Source of the DNA: Streptomyces sp. NBC_00654
GTDB lineage: Bacteria > Actinomycetota > Actinomycetes > Streptomycetales > Streptomycetaceae
Length of the DNA stretch: 64,000 nt
NCBI RefSeq assembly: GCF_026341775.1
Contig: NZ_JAPEOB010000008.1
Location: forward strand, 13,271-77,270
Direction: 5' to 3'
The notes under the pieces were generated by a model that was given only the letters and a program-made list of their open reading frames with translations, was not told the origin of the DNA and did not search any database. How positions within the stretch are numbered: position 1 is the first letter of the stretch; each line of letters starts with the position of its first letter. Positions 27,301 through 35,434 of this stretch are shown one piece after another. A program made the translations under genes and the position numbers.

Positions 27301-28129
27301 CCGGCACCGGTTCGGCGGCACCGGCGTCCGCGGACTCGGCGAGATACAGCGACTGCCGAGCTGTCTGAGGGTTGGTGTTCGCGCCGGCGGAGTTCCACAT
27401 CTGCGCGGCCGGTGAGCGGAACACGGTCTGCCCGTTGCCGTCGAGAGCCTCCACTCCCCCGCCGGCGCCGGCCCTCACCGTGAGGTTCTCGGCTCCCAGC
27501 CGGTACTCGATGCTCGCCAGGGCAGGGTTCGCGGCCGCTTCCGGAGTCTTGACCTCCAACACCTGGCGGAAGCCCTCCACCGTCGCGGTCAGGATCAGAT
27601 TCACATCCGGCAGCACATCCTCGTAGACGGCACGCTCGCCCTCCAGACGGGGAGCGGGCAGCGCGCCCGGCCAGCCCAAAGACACCGACTGCGTTCCCTC
27701 GGCGATCGTGACCAGCCCCGCCCCACTGCCCCCGGGCGAGAACGACAGATCCACCGCAGCGGCCTTCGGACCGACCGACCCGTCGGATTTCTTCACGAGA
27801 GTGGCGTCCGGACTCCTCCACCCGCCATCCGGCGCGGCGACCCGCACCGGGCTGATCGACTTGTCCAACGTGAAGGTCGTCCCGTCCGGATTCGCGAACA
27901 CCGTCTCCCGCTCGGTGCGCTGCTCCACAACCTCGACACGTTCACCGGCCTCCACCGCCTCGGCGGAGGCCCGGGCCTCCGCCGACCCGGACTCCGAGGC
28001 AACTCCCCGAGCGGCCGCGGGCACCGCCGCAGCCTGCCCTGTCAGGGCGGGAATCCCACCCACGATCGTGGTCGCGACGACCAGCGCGCACACACAGTGA
28101 CGCGTTCGACGCCACACCCCACCACTCAC
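24395..28129 (-). CDS. Secreted LamG-domain protein, partner of the RHS toxin
   Basis: 1,244 residues from a GTG behind a GGGCGGG ribosome site. A signal peptide (VCALVVATTIVGGIPALTGQ) precedes an Ala/Glu-rich segment and a beta-rich domain with two Cys pairs (GKCGSAVIGGVSYYCGNGYV). Two LamG/concanavalin-like domains occupy roughly residues 760-960 and 1010-1240 (GLRLDGTTGYAATTGPVIDT, TAAAWVRLDD, ISLYVNGELQG, WNYLPG-type LGAWGNYLPGRLTDIRLWSG). LamG proteins bind glycans or surface proteins. In many Streptomyces genomes a gene of this type stands directly before an RHS toxin gene, and the shared orientation here suggests co-transcription; a role in surface attachment or delivery is inferred. 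Confidence 0.8.
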   Translation of the reverse strand: MSGGVWRRTRHCVCALVVATTIVGGIPALTGQAAAVPAAARGVASESGSAEARASAEAVEAGERVEVVEQRTERETVFANPDGTTFTLDKSISPVRVAAPDGGWRSPDATLVKKSDGSVGPKAAAVDLSFSPGGSGAGLVTIAEGTQSVSLGWPGALPAPRLEGERAVYEDVLPDVNLILTATVEGFRQVLEVKTPEAAANPALASIEYRLGAENLTVRAGAGGGVEALDGNGQTVFRSPAAQMWNSAGANTNPQTARQSLYLAESADAGAAEPVPAGPREEGDPLAGPGAGDESSVLDLAVAEDSVTVMPDADLVAATGAADFPLYIDPSVELNEDERTVLSSDGDVFWNFSGGENGMSVGKCGSAVIGGVSYYCGNGYVNRMYFEFAPGKLKGKHVLDATFRVTETWSFSCDERWVDLERTNNISSSSKWPGPKKLDQMGDRKVSAGRGSNCTPPQPRAPIEFHDYAPEPDENLTPTVRSFAEGKISRLTLMLMAKDESDTIAWKRFDDDAVLSVTYVGRPAKPSAIGLVTGTTPVCKTVESAPAIATDPTPALTATGQTEAGGESGAALRVVMALDKKTGSTWTKAIGDILAPSSPVGDNVKVTASPSADLEQNTLYRYRSWTRSYYGSEHLAGPSNGSTTGWCYFKVDSQAPNPPTITFKPGNPYSPCTANDCVPGGKPGQAGTFTLGPAPGDVNTAYRYKLSTDTAWSSYLPGATVDINPAPPTSGTIVLEAEAKDNYGPGAGNTVDFVVKEGEGPVGRWNFSEDTGPAIDSSTTDPSLQDNAALTGGASRTDQGRRGEVTVTPATDTEPAVKTTDKGLRLDGTTGYAATTGPVIDTRASYTAAAWVRLDDSRNANATVLSQDGTNRSPFLLGYEYTTKLWSFREASADVPAGTPWTYQRVASKTPATPKVWTHLAGVFDATAGTISLYVNGELQGTTPFTAPWAANGPLQIGRVHWSGTHTDYFPGVIDEPAVWQVALTKEQIAQESRLIDAHGKPSAELVASWNPAGAQGMSLSDTVSGYKPSLALSAGASLTGDELVLNGTTGAATTPGPVVDDSGSFTVTTEAVVDGAKVLEKPDHYKAQILGQRTATGSSWSLWFEKTGSRQEPEYDENGDPVVDGDGLPVTKPVAVGRWNFGRLTADGTGVSVESKDEAVLDTETRLTGVYNAQDRTIQLYVTTDRQISDGMPYTAQVGSGEFSVGKGYLGAWGNYLPGRLTDIRLWSGALTDGTQVGEIVGT

Positions 28130-28170
28130 AGTCCCGCCCCATTGGTCACAAAGCCTTCACGAAAGTCAGC

Positions 28171-28201
28171 CAAATATCAGGGCGCACCCCAGGCCAGTCA
28201 A
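28171..28201 (-). promoter_or_regulatory. Putative promoter of the LamG-RHS operon
   Basis: On the minus strand, TTGACT (28196-28201) and TATTTG (28171-28176) are separated by 19 bases, about 40 bases before the GTG start. A small dyad, GTGAC-ctga-GTCAC (28204-28217), lies just upstream. Spacing is longer than ideal, so this is tentative. Confidence 0.35.
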
Positions 28202-28217
28202 GAGTGACCTGAGTCAC

Positions 28218-28860
28218 CATCAGGGAAAGTTGCATCATGAAATCAGAACACCAGAATGAAGAAATCCGACCAATCCACATATCCGAAAACAGACCGCTTG
28301 GTTCGAGAAGAACGGCAACTCGGGTCCCTGCCAAGCCACTTAGTCGCACACACGGCTCACCCATCCACGGCAATCCCGCACGCCACGCGAACGACCAGTT
28401 ACCCAAAGCGAACCAGGCAACAGATCCATGACCACCCCGCTCCGCGCACCAGGCCACCCCCCGCGCCCAGCAAAAGCCCCATGCGCAGCAGCCCCCTCGG
28501 CACTGCCCGCAGCAGCACACACCGTCACCGGAACCGAGGCAACACGCCCTCGGTACGCTCCCGCTCCCGGACGCGACACTCGGGCAGTCCAGCTCCTCGC
28601 GCCGCTCGCCCTCCCACAGTCGTGGAACGACAAACAGCCCAACTCCGCCGACTGGCCGCACCTCACGTCCGCGAGACGGCCGGGCGCCGCGCCCACCGGC
28701 GGCCTCCGCACCCGGGCTGGGGCGTGGTGGCCGTCGGCCTGTTCGCTGACCCAGTGCCGGGCGGGACACGAGGCCGGCGGCCGTGACCGAAGCCCGGCCC
28801 GGAGGGGGTGCCCCTATGGGTTCGGGCAAGTCTCTGCGGGGCGGTGGAGGCTCGGCGGCG
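28218..28860. other. Intergenic stretch without recognised gene
   Basis: The first ~150 bases are comparatively AT-rich, consistent with a promoter region for the LamG gene. The rest has long open frames on both strands, all Arg/Pro/Ala-rich with no family match. I take it as non-coding. Confidence 0.45.
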
Positions 28861-29153
28861 TCAGCCTTCCCTGGTGGTGTCGGCGTCGGCGTATTCGTAG
28901 ATCCAGCCCGTAGAGGTGTCGGGGGCTCGGACTGCCAGGCAGGTGTGTCTTGCTGCGGGATTCCAGGTCCTGATGCCCGACCGGGGCGGCCTCGGAAGCC
29001 GGCGGGCGGCAGCCCTGCCTGGCTGAGCCCGACGACTTTGGTCCGCCCGTTGAAAGGGCCGCCGACGATCTTGATGCCGACGGTGTTGGTGACGATTTCA
29101 CCCGCGAGCCAGCGACGGATGAGTGCCGGGTGCTCGGAACTCTCGTCCCCCAT
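28861..29153 (-). pseudogene. Frameshifted small hypothetical gene
   Basis: The 5' frame gives EHPALIRRWLAGEIVTNTVG and GGPFNGRTKVVGLSQAGLPP, a motif (GGPFxGRT ... GLPP) known from small actinophage and actinobacterial proteins. The expected C-terminal end is in a different frame: PDTSTGWIYEYADADTTREG followed by a stop at 28861-28863. A frameshift near 29000 must therefore separate them. About 95 residues when repaired. Function unknown. Confidence 0.5.
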
Positions 29154-29195
29154 ACCCGAAGCTGACCATGGGCTTGGGCGGAGGGCAAGCAGGTC

Positions 29196-29370
29196 TCAAT
29201 TCGCCCGGACGGGCTGGGGTTCGTAGAAGGCTCCGTCGCGGAGCATGGCCAAGAGGACATCGGCCCAACGTCGTACGAGGCCGAGCATGGAACGATGCTG
29301 ATCGTGGCCGACCAGCCGGCTTCGATCGGTGCCCCACCGCCGACGGCTGCGGGGAACATGGGCTGCCCGG
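29196..29370 (-). pseudogene. Transposase C-terminal remnant (tentative)
   Basis: The minus-strand frame ends with DRSRLVGHDQHRSMLGLVRR and WADVLLAMLRDGAFYEPQPV, which looks like the tail of a transposase of the kind ending in 'RRWADVLxAMLRDGTFYxP'. The family is not certain and the sequence upstream belongs to another remnant. Only about 50 codons remain. Confidence 0.35.
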
Positions 29371-29374
29371 TCGC

Positions 29375-29786
29375 CTACTGAGGTTGTAGGGGTGGTGTCG
29401 TCAGTGTGAGGCCGGTCGCGGTGAGGCATCCGTTGATGATGTCGCTGCGGTACTGGATCTGGCGGAGGCCGTGTCGTAGCCGGCGGATGAGGTGGTCGGG
29501 GTCGGTGAAAGCGGTGTTCGTCTGGCTGGTCCGGCGCAGTACCGACCAAATGCCTTCCACCGGGTTGATTTCGTCGATCTGCCACCGCCGGAACACCGCA
29601 TACGCCGTCACCCAGGGGCCGTATCGCTCGGGCAGGTCCCGCCAAGGCGAGCCGGTCCGGGCGCCCGCCACCAGATCCCGTCGAAGACTGCCGCCGATCC
29701 CCCGGAGGTCGGCCCATCTTCGGTATCGGCGGCAACACCGCTTCCAGCCGGACCCACTGTGCACCCGTCAGAACGCCACGAGACAT
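29375..29786 (-). pseudogene. Mosaic remnant: IS5-type N-terminus joined to IS630-type C-terminus
   Basis: From the ATG at 29784-29786 the opening (LTGAQWVRLEAVLPPIPKMG) and the piece SPWRDLPERYGPWVTAYAVF are IS5-family N-terminal sequence, split over two frames. After about 29575 the frame continues as INPVEGIWSVLRR and NTAFTDPDHLIRRLRHGLRQ / IQYRSDIINGCLTATGLTL, the characteristic end of an IS630 transposase. No catalytic Asp blocks lie between, so this is a junction of two unrelated dead elements. Confidence 0.6.
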
Positions 29787-29906
29787 CTGAAGATTCGTTT
29801 CACAACCTTGATCAACATCTCGGCTGGCTCGAAGTGATCGGCGGTACGGCACCAGCCAAGGCGAAGTGCTCATCCTCGACACCGAAGGTTGGTATTTTCC
29901 CTCGGC

Positions 29907-31136
29907 ATGAAGCGAACGTGGTGGCGCAGGCCGATCACCCTGCTGGTGTGCGTCGGTGCCGTGGTCGCCGCCGGCCTCGGCGGCTGGACCCTATGGGCCG
30001 ACTGGCAGGACGAGCGGGTCGTCGACGAGGCATGCGCCGGCCTCGTCCCCCAGGAGAAGCTGCGTGGACTCCCCTTGTCCGGCGGGCGGATCAGCAGCAA
30101 CGGTGAATCCATTGATGTGGACAACATCAGTGGCACCTGCATGCTGGCCAGCGCTGAGGCCGGTGAGGCGCGCGGCCAGAGCCACCGTGCGTTCTTCTCC
30201 GCCGGGGTGAGCACTGCCTCACGGAGCTCCCGGGCCGACGTCGACGACAGCTTCGATCCGCTGATCGACGATCAGCGGCGCTACAACTACCCCGACAGCC
30301 CTGTGGGCGGGGGCATCGCGGGCCTGATCAGTGACAGCGGTGTCCAGGTCCGGCTCTCCTGCCCGGACGCCAGGACCGGGAACGGCAAGCCGGTGGGCAC
30401 CCTGGTGGCATCCGCCGTTCAGTACGTCGACGGCTACGTTCCGTTGTTCAGCGGTCGTCAGATGGATCAGCGCACCCGCGACAACCTCGCCTCCATCGCT
30501 GTGGACGTCGCCAATGCCCTCGCCGCCAAGCTGGGCTGCGCCGAACGTCTGCCCGACCCTCCTGGTCGACTGCCGGGAACCAACGGCAAGCTGAAGGAGG
30601 CGGCTGCGGCTCGGGGCAGTTGCTCCTGGTACGGCCGGACCCATCGAGAGGACGTGGCCTGGCTACCCGACGAGGTGCTGGAGACCCGTGCCGACCCGCT
30701 GGCGTGGCAGGAGAAGTGCGGGTTGGCCGTCAGAACCGAGAAGGCCCAGGAACTGTACCGATCCCTTGACAAGAAGCCCGATCACCGCGCGGCGCTCCGC
30801 GAAAACTATCCGGACAAACGTGCCGAGTGGTGGGCCTCCACCCAGTCCTTCTTCGGCGAATTCCCGCATGGTGTCGGCCTGCCGATCGGTGGCGGCGACA
30901 GCACCCGGACCAAGCCGGGCACCGCCGGCCGCGTGGAAGAAGGCACCGCCTGGTGGGCCACTTCAGTCTGCGACGGCAAGCCCGCCGTGCACACCCTCAC
31001 CTTGGGATACGGCTATGGCAAGGTCGCAGCCCACCTTATGGAGCCCGTCTTCCGTGCCTATGTGAAGGACGTGACCGAGCGTCGTGGGTGTATGAACCTG
31101 AAGTTCCCTCGATCCTCGGACTTCACCGCTCGCTAG
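29907..31136 (+). CDS. Membrane-anchored hypothetical protein, 409 aa
   Basis: Start at ATG 29907, just before a classical N-terminal anchor (RRPITLLVCVGAVVAAGLGG followed by WTLWADW). The remainder is predicted extracytoplasmic, with several Cys pairs (EACAG, GTCML, LSCPD, LGCAE, SCSWYG, KCGL, SVCDG, RGCMN) suggesting disulfides, and two similar halves each with a Cys-containing strand and an ALAAKLGC-like helix. It resembles the many lipoprotein-like or membrane-tethered proteins of Streptomyces with unknown roles. The stop TAG lies in a CTAG that is also the target site of the following IS. Confidence 0.7.
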   Translation: MKRTWWRRPITLLVCVGAVVAAGLGGWTLWADWQDERVVDEACAGLVPQEKLRGLPLSGGRISSNGESIDVDNISGTCMLASAEAGEARGQSHRAFFSAGVSTASRSSRADVDDSFDPLIDDQRRYNYPDSPVGGGIAGLISDSGVQVRLSCPDARTGNGKPVGTLVASAVQYVDGYVPLFSGRQMDQRTRDNLASIAVDVANALAAKLGCAERLPDPPGRLPGTNGKLKEAAAARGSCSWYGRTHREDVAWLPDEVLETRADPLAWQEKCGLAVRTEKAQELYRSLDKKPDHRAALRENYPDKRAEWWASTQSFFGEFPHGVGLPIGGGDSTRTKPGTAGRVEEGTAWWATSVCDGKPAVHTLTLGYGYGKVAAHLMEPVFRAYVKDVTERRGCMNLKFPRSSDFTAR

Positions 31137-32044
31137 GGCCTGTCTTCAAAGGGGCATATCCACATTAGGAGTGACGCGATGGTGAGTGCCGCTTCCTAGG
31201 ATTCGCGGGTTTGTCGTAGCGGGTCGCGATGGCCCGGTACTGCTTCAGCGCGTTGAAGCAGCGCTCGACGACGTTGCGCTGCTTGTAGCGCTTTTTGTCG
31301 AAAGCGGGTGGCCTGCCGCCGTTGCTGCCGCGACGGCGGCGGTTCGCCTGCCGGTCCGACCGTTCAGGGATGGTGTGCGGGATGCCTCGTTTCCGCAGGT
31401 AGTTGCGTATACCTCGACTGCTGTATCCCTTGTCGCCCAGTAGATGATCGGGCCGATTGCGTGATCGGCCAGGGCCTGGGCGGCGAACCTTGATCTGCGC
31501 GAGGACCTGCTCGAACTGTGTGCAATCGTTGATGTTGCCACCTGTGACGACAAACCCGAGCGGACGGCCGTGGCCGTCGCAGGCTAGGTGAATCTTGCTC
31601 GTCAGTCCGCCACGGGATCGTCCGAGGGCGTGAGTGTGTGCCGCCGCTGCGGGGTCTGCCCTTTTTTACGGGCGCCGGCCGCGTGCTGATGAGCGCGGGT
31701 GATCGTGGAGTCCACCGACACCAGCCAGTCAACGTCCCCAGCCGCATCCTTCTGAGCCTGAACGGCCTCAAGCATCCGCGTGAACGTGCCATCGAGCGCC
31801 CACCTGCGGAAACGTGTATACAACGTCCTCCAGGACCCGTACCTCTCCGGTACATCACGCCAGGCCGAACCGGTCCGCAGCTTCCACACGATCCCGTTGA
31901 GAATCACCCGGTCGTCCCGCCGGGGCCGCCCCGTGTCCGTACGCGGAAGCAGCCCCGACAGAACGTCCCACTCCTCGTCCGAGAGCTCATGTCGCCGCAC
32001 CATGAATCATATGATGCCCCATCAACTGCCTTTGAAGACAGGCC
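31137..32044 (-). mobile_element. IS5-family element at a CTAG target, 908 bp
   Basis: Inverted ends GGCCTGTCTTCAAAGG (31137-31152) and the complement CCTTTGAAGACAGGCC (ending 32044), allowing a slight internal difference, are flanked on both sides by CTAG (31133-31136 and 32045-32048), a typical IS5-group target duplication. The interior encodes a two-frame transposase on the minus strand. Confidence 0.9.
31165..32003 (-). CDS. IS5-family transposase in two overlapping frames
   Basis: Frame one (from ATG at 32001-32003) reads RHELSDEEWDVLSGLLPRTD, WRDVPERYGSWRTLYTRFRR and DWLVSVDSTITRAHQHAAGA, the N-terminal domain and first catalytic Asp. The frame then changes at about 31630 and continues without its own start as GRSRGGLTSKIHLACDGHGR, LGDKGYSSRGIRNYLRKRGI and RNVVERCFNALKQYRAIATR to a TAA at 31165-31167. 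Both remaining acidic blocks are present. The layout is that of IS5-group elements using frameshift expression; probably functional. Confidence 0.85.
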
Positions 32045-33475
32045 CTAGCGGCGCAGGCGTGAGAGAAGGCCGGGCCACCCGGACGCCTCCGGCTCGGTAT
32101 CCGGCATGGCGGTCTCGGGAGGCTGCGCGCTGTCGACGTCGGCGAAGACGGCGTGTCGCATGGCATCCCAGTCCTCGCGGCGCCACCAGTCGAACAGACG
32201 GGCACTGCTGATCACCGGGAGGGTCAGCGCGTCGGCGAATGCGTGGTCGGTGTAGACCTCGGTGTCCCGTTGCGCGGGTGGGAGTTTGGTCTGGTAGTTG
32301 ACCACGAGGATGCCGCCGTCAACAGGCTCGGTCCCTGGTAGAGCGGGCCAGGTGTTCAGGTGCTTGAGGAGTTTGTCAGGCAGGCTCTGCGGTGGCCGGT
32401 TGTTCGCCGACTTCACCTCGACCAGCACTCGGCGGCCGCCGTACTCGGCCAGTAGGTCTGCCGAGTTGGTGCCGTACACGGCGTCGAGGGGGGTGACCGT
32501 GGCGCCAGCCGCGACGAGGACGTCGTGTACCGCGTCCTCCAGCGGGTGGCCGGTGCCGAACAGCAGGCGATCACGAAGTGGATCGGCCACGGCCCGCAGC
32601 GCGGCGAGTTGCTGCTTCAGCTCGGTCTGTCGCTGCTCGTGTGTGCGCTGCTCCTCGGCGATGGTCTCGGCCAGCCGGGTTTCGGCTTCGGTGGCCAGCG
32701 CCGGGTCGCGCACCAGGGGTGAGCGGGCGCGGGTCAGCGCGCCGGGCACGTATGCGGGCAGCGCATGCTGGACCAGCCACTGGACCAACAGCCGCTGGTC
32801 GGTGCCGTGGGGAACCACGAACCAGCGGGCACTGCCGCTTGCCGGCATCCACACTCCCGCTACTGGGGCGCCGAGGCCGTCGACCAGGATCGGGCGCAGC
32901 TCTCCCTCCCCCGGCGGCGGCCAAACTCTGGCCACTCCATGGCCCGAGGACCTGTCTTTGAGGTGGGTCAGGCGGAACCAGGTGTGCGGGGGGTGGTTGC
33001 GCAGGCGGGTGGCGAGGTCGTGTTCGGCGTGGTCGAGGCCGTCGGCGAGTTCGGGACTCACGCCGGCGGGGAGCGGGCTGGCGGAGATCTGGCCGTGATA
33101 GCCGGGCAGGTGGATGCCGGGAGCGACCGTGCCGGAGAAGACGTTGCGGCTCTGTTTGCCCGCGCCGATGCAGGCGATGACGAGGGCGGTCTCACCGCGC
33201 TGCCGGGCTCCTTCGGCGTAGCGCTTGTAGGGCTCGCGGCCGGTGGCGGGCCCGAGGAGGGTAGACAGCACGGCCGCGCAGTCGCCCGTTTCCTGGCCCC
33301 TCCACCGCGGCTCCACCCCGAGTGCCGCCCAGTCGGCCGCTTCCGGCCGTGCCGTCGGGGCGGGCGGGCGTTCCGTTCCGGTGGATGTGCCGATCACGTG
33401 GGGGGCGGGGGGCGCTGTGGGTTCGCCGGCTATGTGCAGCGGGATCGGGGCGGCGCTCAGGGCGGACGTGCTCAT
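32045..33475 (-). CDS. Putative PD-(D/E)XK nuclease-fold protein
   Basis: 476 residues from the ATG at 33473-33475; the frame extends further upstream but the extension is low complexity. Residues ~30-260 form an unrecognised domain. A coiled coil follows (ETRLAETIAEEQRTHEQRQT / ELKQQLAALRAVADPLRDRL). Residues ~330-400 carry a restriction-nuclease-like core: HPLEDAVHDVLVAAGATVTP, then NSADLLAEYGGRRVLVEVKS, giving an acidic residue in SADLL and the E-V-K catalytic triplet. Such nucleases occur in defence and repair systems. No signal peptide. The gene is convergent with 29907-31136, the IS lying between. The nuclease call is an inference from the motif. Confidence 0.6.
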   Translation of the reverse strand: MSTSALSAAPIPLHIAGEPTAPPAPHVIGTSTGTERPPAPTARPEAADWAALGVEPRWRGQETGDCAAVLSTLLGPATGREPYKRYAEGARQRGETALVIACIGAGKQSRNVFSGTVAPGIHLPGYHGQISASPLPAGVSPELADGLDHAEHDLATRLRNHPPHTWFRLTHLKDRSSGHGVARVWPPPGEGELRPILVDGLGAPVAGVWMPASGSARWFVVPHGTDQRLLVQWLVQHALPAYVPGALTRARSPLVRDPALATEAETRLAETIAEEQRTHEQRQTELKQQLAALRAVADPLRDRLLFGTGHPLEDAVHDVLVAAGATVTPLDAVYGTNSADLLAEYGGRRVLVEVKSANNRPPQSLPDKLLKHLNTWPALPGTEPVDGGILVVNYQTKLPPAQRDTEVYTDHAFADALTLPVISSARLFDWWRREDWDAMRHAVFADVDSAQPPETAMPDTEPEASGWPGLLSRLRR

Positions 33476-33818
33476 GGTGGCCACGGTAGCCGCCCCCGGG
33501 GCGTGGGCCCGCGTCAATTCCCCGCCCGGGGGTCGGGACTTGCACGGGTGCTGGCCGTGCGGGGAGCGGATTCTCCGCGTTATCCGCATCGCGCTTGAAG
33601 GGCTTCTCCTCCGGCATCAGCCGCCGGCTACGTGTCTGTGACGCTCCTCATTGCGCTACGGTGCCTTCGGCTGGACGCGCACCGCCACCCGCCGCAGGCC
33701 GACGCCCACGCCGCCGTCCCGCGATCGGCCAAGGTCCTACGGGGCCCGCGTTGCCCCGACGCCGTTCCTCTTCGTCGACAGGCGGCGTGGGCATGCCCGT
33801 CGAGTCCGGAGAAGACCG

Positions 33819-34709
33819 ATGCCGCGTCACCAGAGCACCGCCGCCCAGCGTGCCCGCCAGGCACAGCGCAAGACCGGAGGCAAGTACACCGTCGAGCTCC
33901 GCCAGGCCCAGGCCGGAAGCCGTCCCGGGCCGTTCGCCCTGGGGCAGCTGCTCACCGCCTGCGGGACCGCGCCGGACTGGACCGGCGAGAATCCGGTCGT
34001 CGGCCCCGAGTGGGCACCGGAGATGTTCGACTTCGCCCCGCTGGGCGGGCCGGTTCCGTACTCGGCCGTCCTGCTGCTCCTCGGTCTGCTGGCGCCCACC
34101 AGCAGGTCAACCGAGCTGGAGCTGGAGTCGCGGAACGGCTTCCACTCGCTGATCGTGGCGTGCAGCGGCCGGCGCTTCGAGCTGGTCCTCTCCCAGGACG
34201 ACTACGTCACCGAGCGGTGCCGCGTCCCCGGCTGCGAACTCAGGCCGGTCTCGGCGCACTCAATCCCCTACTGCGCCCTCCGGCACCTCGCCGCGCGGTC
34301 CGAGGACGAGCTCGTCGAGATGGCCACGGAGTGGGGGAACGCCCAGCGTGAGGAGTTCAGCGCCCAGAGCCCCGCCGCCGTGCCGCTGGGCGAGGAGGGC
34401 GACCAACTGATCGCGGCCGCCGTCGCCCAGTGCGCCTTCTTCCCGGTCCAGGCCGCGCTGATCGCGTCGGCCTACGAGCGGCCGGACATGGTCGACGTCG
34501 TGTACTTCGGCGAGCAAGCCGTGCAGGTGCAGCACGCAATGGACACTGAATACTTCCGGCTGATGCGGGTGGCCGAGGCCGCCCGTACACGCATCCAGAC
34601 GCTCGCCGGCGGGCGCTGTGCCTGCGGTGCGGCGCTCCAGATCGGCGCGGGGCCGAAGGTGCCGCCGCAGTTCTGCTCGGCCGCCTGTGCGACCGCCGCA
34701 GGGCGGTAG
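33819..34709 (+). CDS. Cysteine-rich hypothetical protein with C-terminal zinc ribbon
   Basis: 296 residues; I chose the ATG at 33819 because GGAGAAG lies seven bases before it, although the frame is open upstream. The N-terminus is basic (QRARQAQRKTGGKYTVELRQ). Two zinc-like sites are visible: CRVPGCELRPVSAHSIPYC followed by ALRHL in the middle, and GGRCACGAAL ... FCSAACATAAG at the C-terminus, a typical treble-clef/zinc-ribbon spacing. The central domain is helical with no catalytic motif. It is divergent from the nuclease-like gene by ~340 bases. Nucleic-acid or protein binding through zinc is possible; function unknown. Confidence 0.6.
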   Translation: MPRHQSTAAQRARQAQRKTGGKYTVELRQAQAGSRPGPFALGQLLTACGTAPDWTGENPVVGPEWAPEMFDFAPLGGPVPYSAVLLLLGLLAPTSRSTELELESRNGFHSLIVACSGRRFELVLSQDDYVTERCRVPGCELRPVSAHSIPYCALRHLAARSEDELVEMATEWGNAQREEFSAQSPAAVPLGEEGDQLIAAAVAQCAFFPVQAALIASAYERPDMVDVVYFGEQAVQVQHAMDTEYFRLMRVAEAARTRIQTLAGGRCACGAALQIGAGPKVPPQFCSAACATAAGR

Positions 34710-34736
34710 CGGCTGCATGTCCGCCCTGGTCGGTGC

Positions 34737-34761
34737 CTGTCAGACCTATCAGGTCTGACAG
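34737..34761. terminator. Bidirectional terminator between convergent genes
   Basis: CTGTCAGACCT (34737-34747) and AGGTCTGACAG (34751-34761) form an 11-bp stem with a 3-base loop. It sits between the zinc-ribbon gene and the minus-strand gene at 34749-35312 and overlaps the stop codon of the latter. Confidence 0.7.
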
Positions 34762-35312
34762 ACGCTGACCTCGGTCGAGAGGTCGCGCTGCGGGGGAAGT
34801 TCGATCAGTCGCATGTTCGCGACGGTCGCCACCGGGGCGTTGTACCGGCCGAGCAGCGCGTGGACCCACCAACGAGTCAGTACCTGGGTGAGCTGGTCGC
34901 CCAGCGTCGCCCGGTGGACCTCGCCGAGGAACACCTCGCGCTCCGTCTCCTTCAGGAGCCGCAGCACGGCGCCGATGGTGGGCTCGTTGTTGCCCAGGGC
35001 TCGGACGCAGGTGAAGTCGGCCTCATCGACGTCGCCCCACTCGATCGCGGGGCCGCCCTCCTCGTCGGCCGACGTGAGCTGCACCGGCAGGGCAACGACC
35101 AGTTCGTCGGGCACGCAGTTCTGGAACGTGGCCACGGCGTCGGCCGTGATCGACTCCGTGAGGCGGCGTGCGGCGTCCTGCGGGGTGTCGGCGCCCGTAC
35201 CGGTGAGCCCGAGGATGGGGCAGTGAGCGGTGTAGAGGGATGCGGAGCTGGCCTTCCTGCGTTTCCGAACGAAGCTGTGGGTGATGACGATGACGGCGTG
35301 CGTGTGCTGCAT
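34749..35312 (-). CDS. Hypothetical protein, 187 aa
   Basis: Start taken at the ATG at 35310-35312; the ORF is open further upstream but only with Arg/His-rich sequence from the recombinase region. The product (HAVIVITHSFVRKRRKASSA, ADTPQDAARRLTESITADAV, GDVDEADFTCVRALGNNEPT) is a mixed alpha/beta soluble protein with no known catalytic motif. It ends in a hairpin terminator. Its place next to the recombinase suggests it belongs to the integrated element, but that is an inference. Function unknown. Confidence 0.5.
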   Translation of the reverse strand: MQHTHAVIVITHSFVRKRRKASSASLYTAHCPILGLTGTGADTPQDAARRLTESITADAVATFQNCVPDELVVALPVQLTSADEEGGPAIEWGDVDEADFTCVRALGNNEPTIGAVLRLLKETEREVFLGEVHRATLGDQLTQVLTRWWVHALLGRYNAPVATVANMRLIELPPQRDLSTEVSVCQT

Positions 35313-35434
35313 CTGAGGGTCCGCCTTTTCGTGGTTCGGCTGGAGAGGCCCGGCCGGTGAGGGCCGAGGACATACGTCCGCGCACGGCGGGCCGCTGGGT
35401 CTAACGGGTCCGGGCGGGACGGGGATGCGTCGCC

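Noticed and set aside
28146..29153. Single 335-codon minus-strand gene
   Set aside because: Only the first ~50 codons look like protein; the true C-terminus is in another frame (GWIYEYADADTTREG), so it is a broken short gene followed by non-coding DNA.
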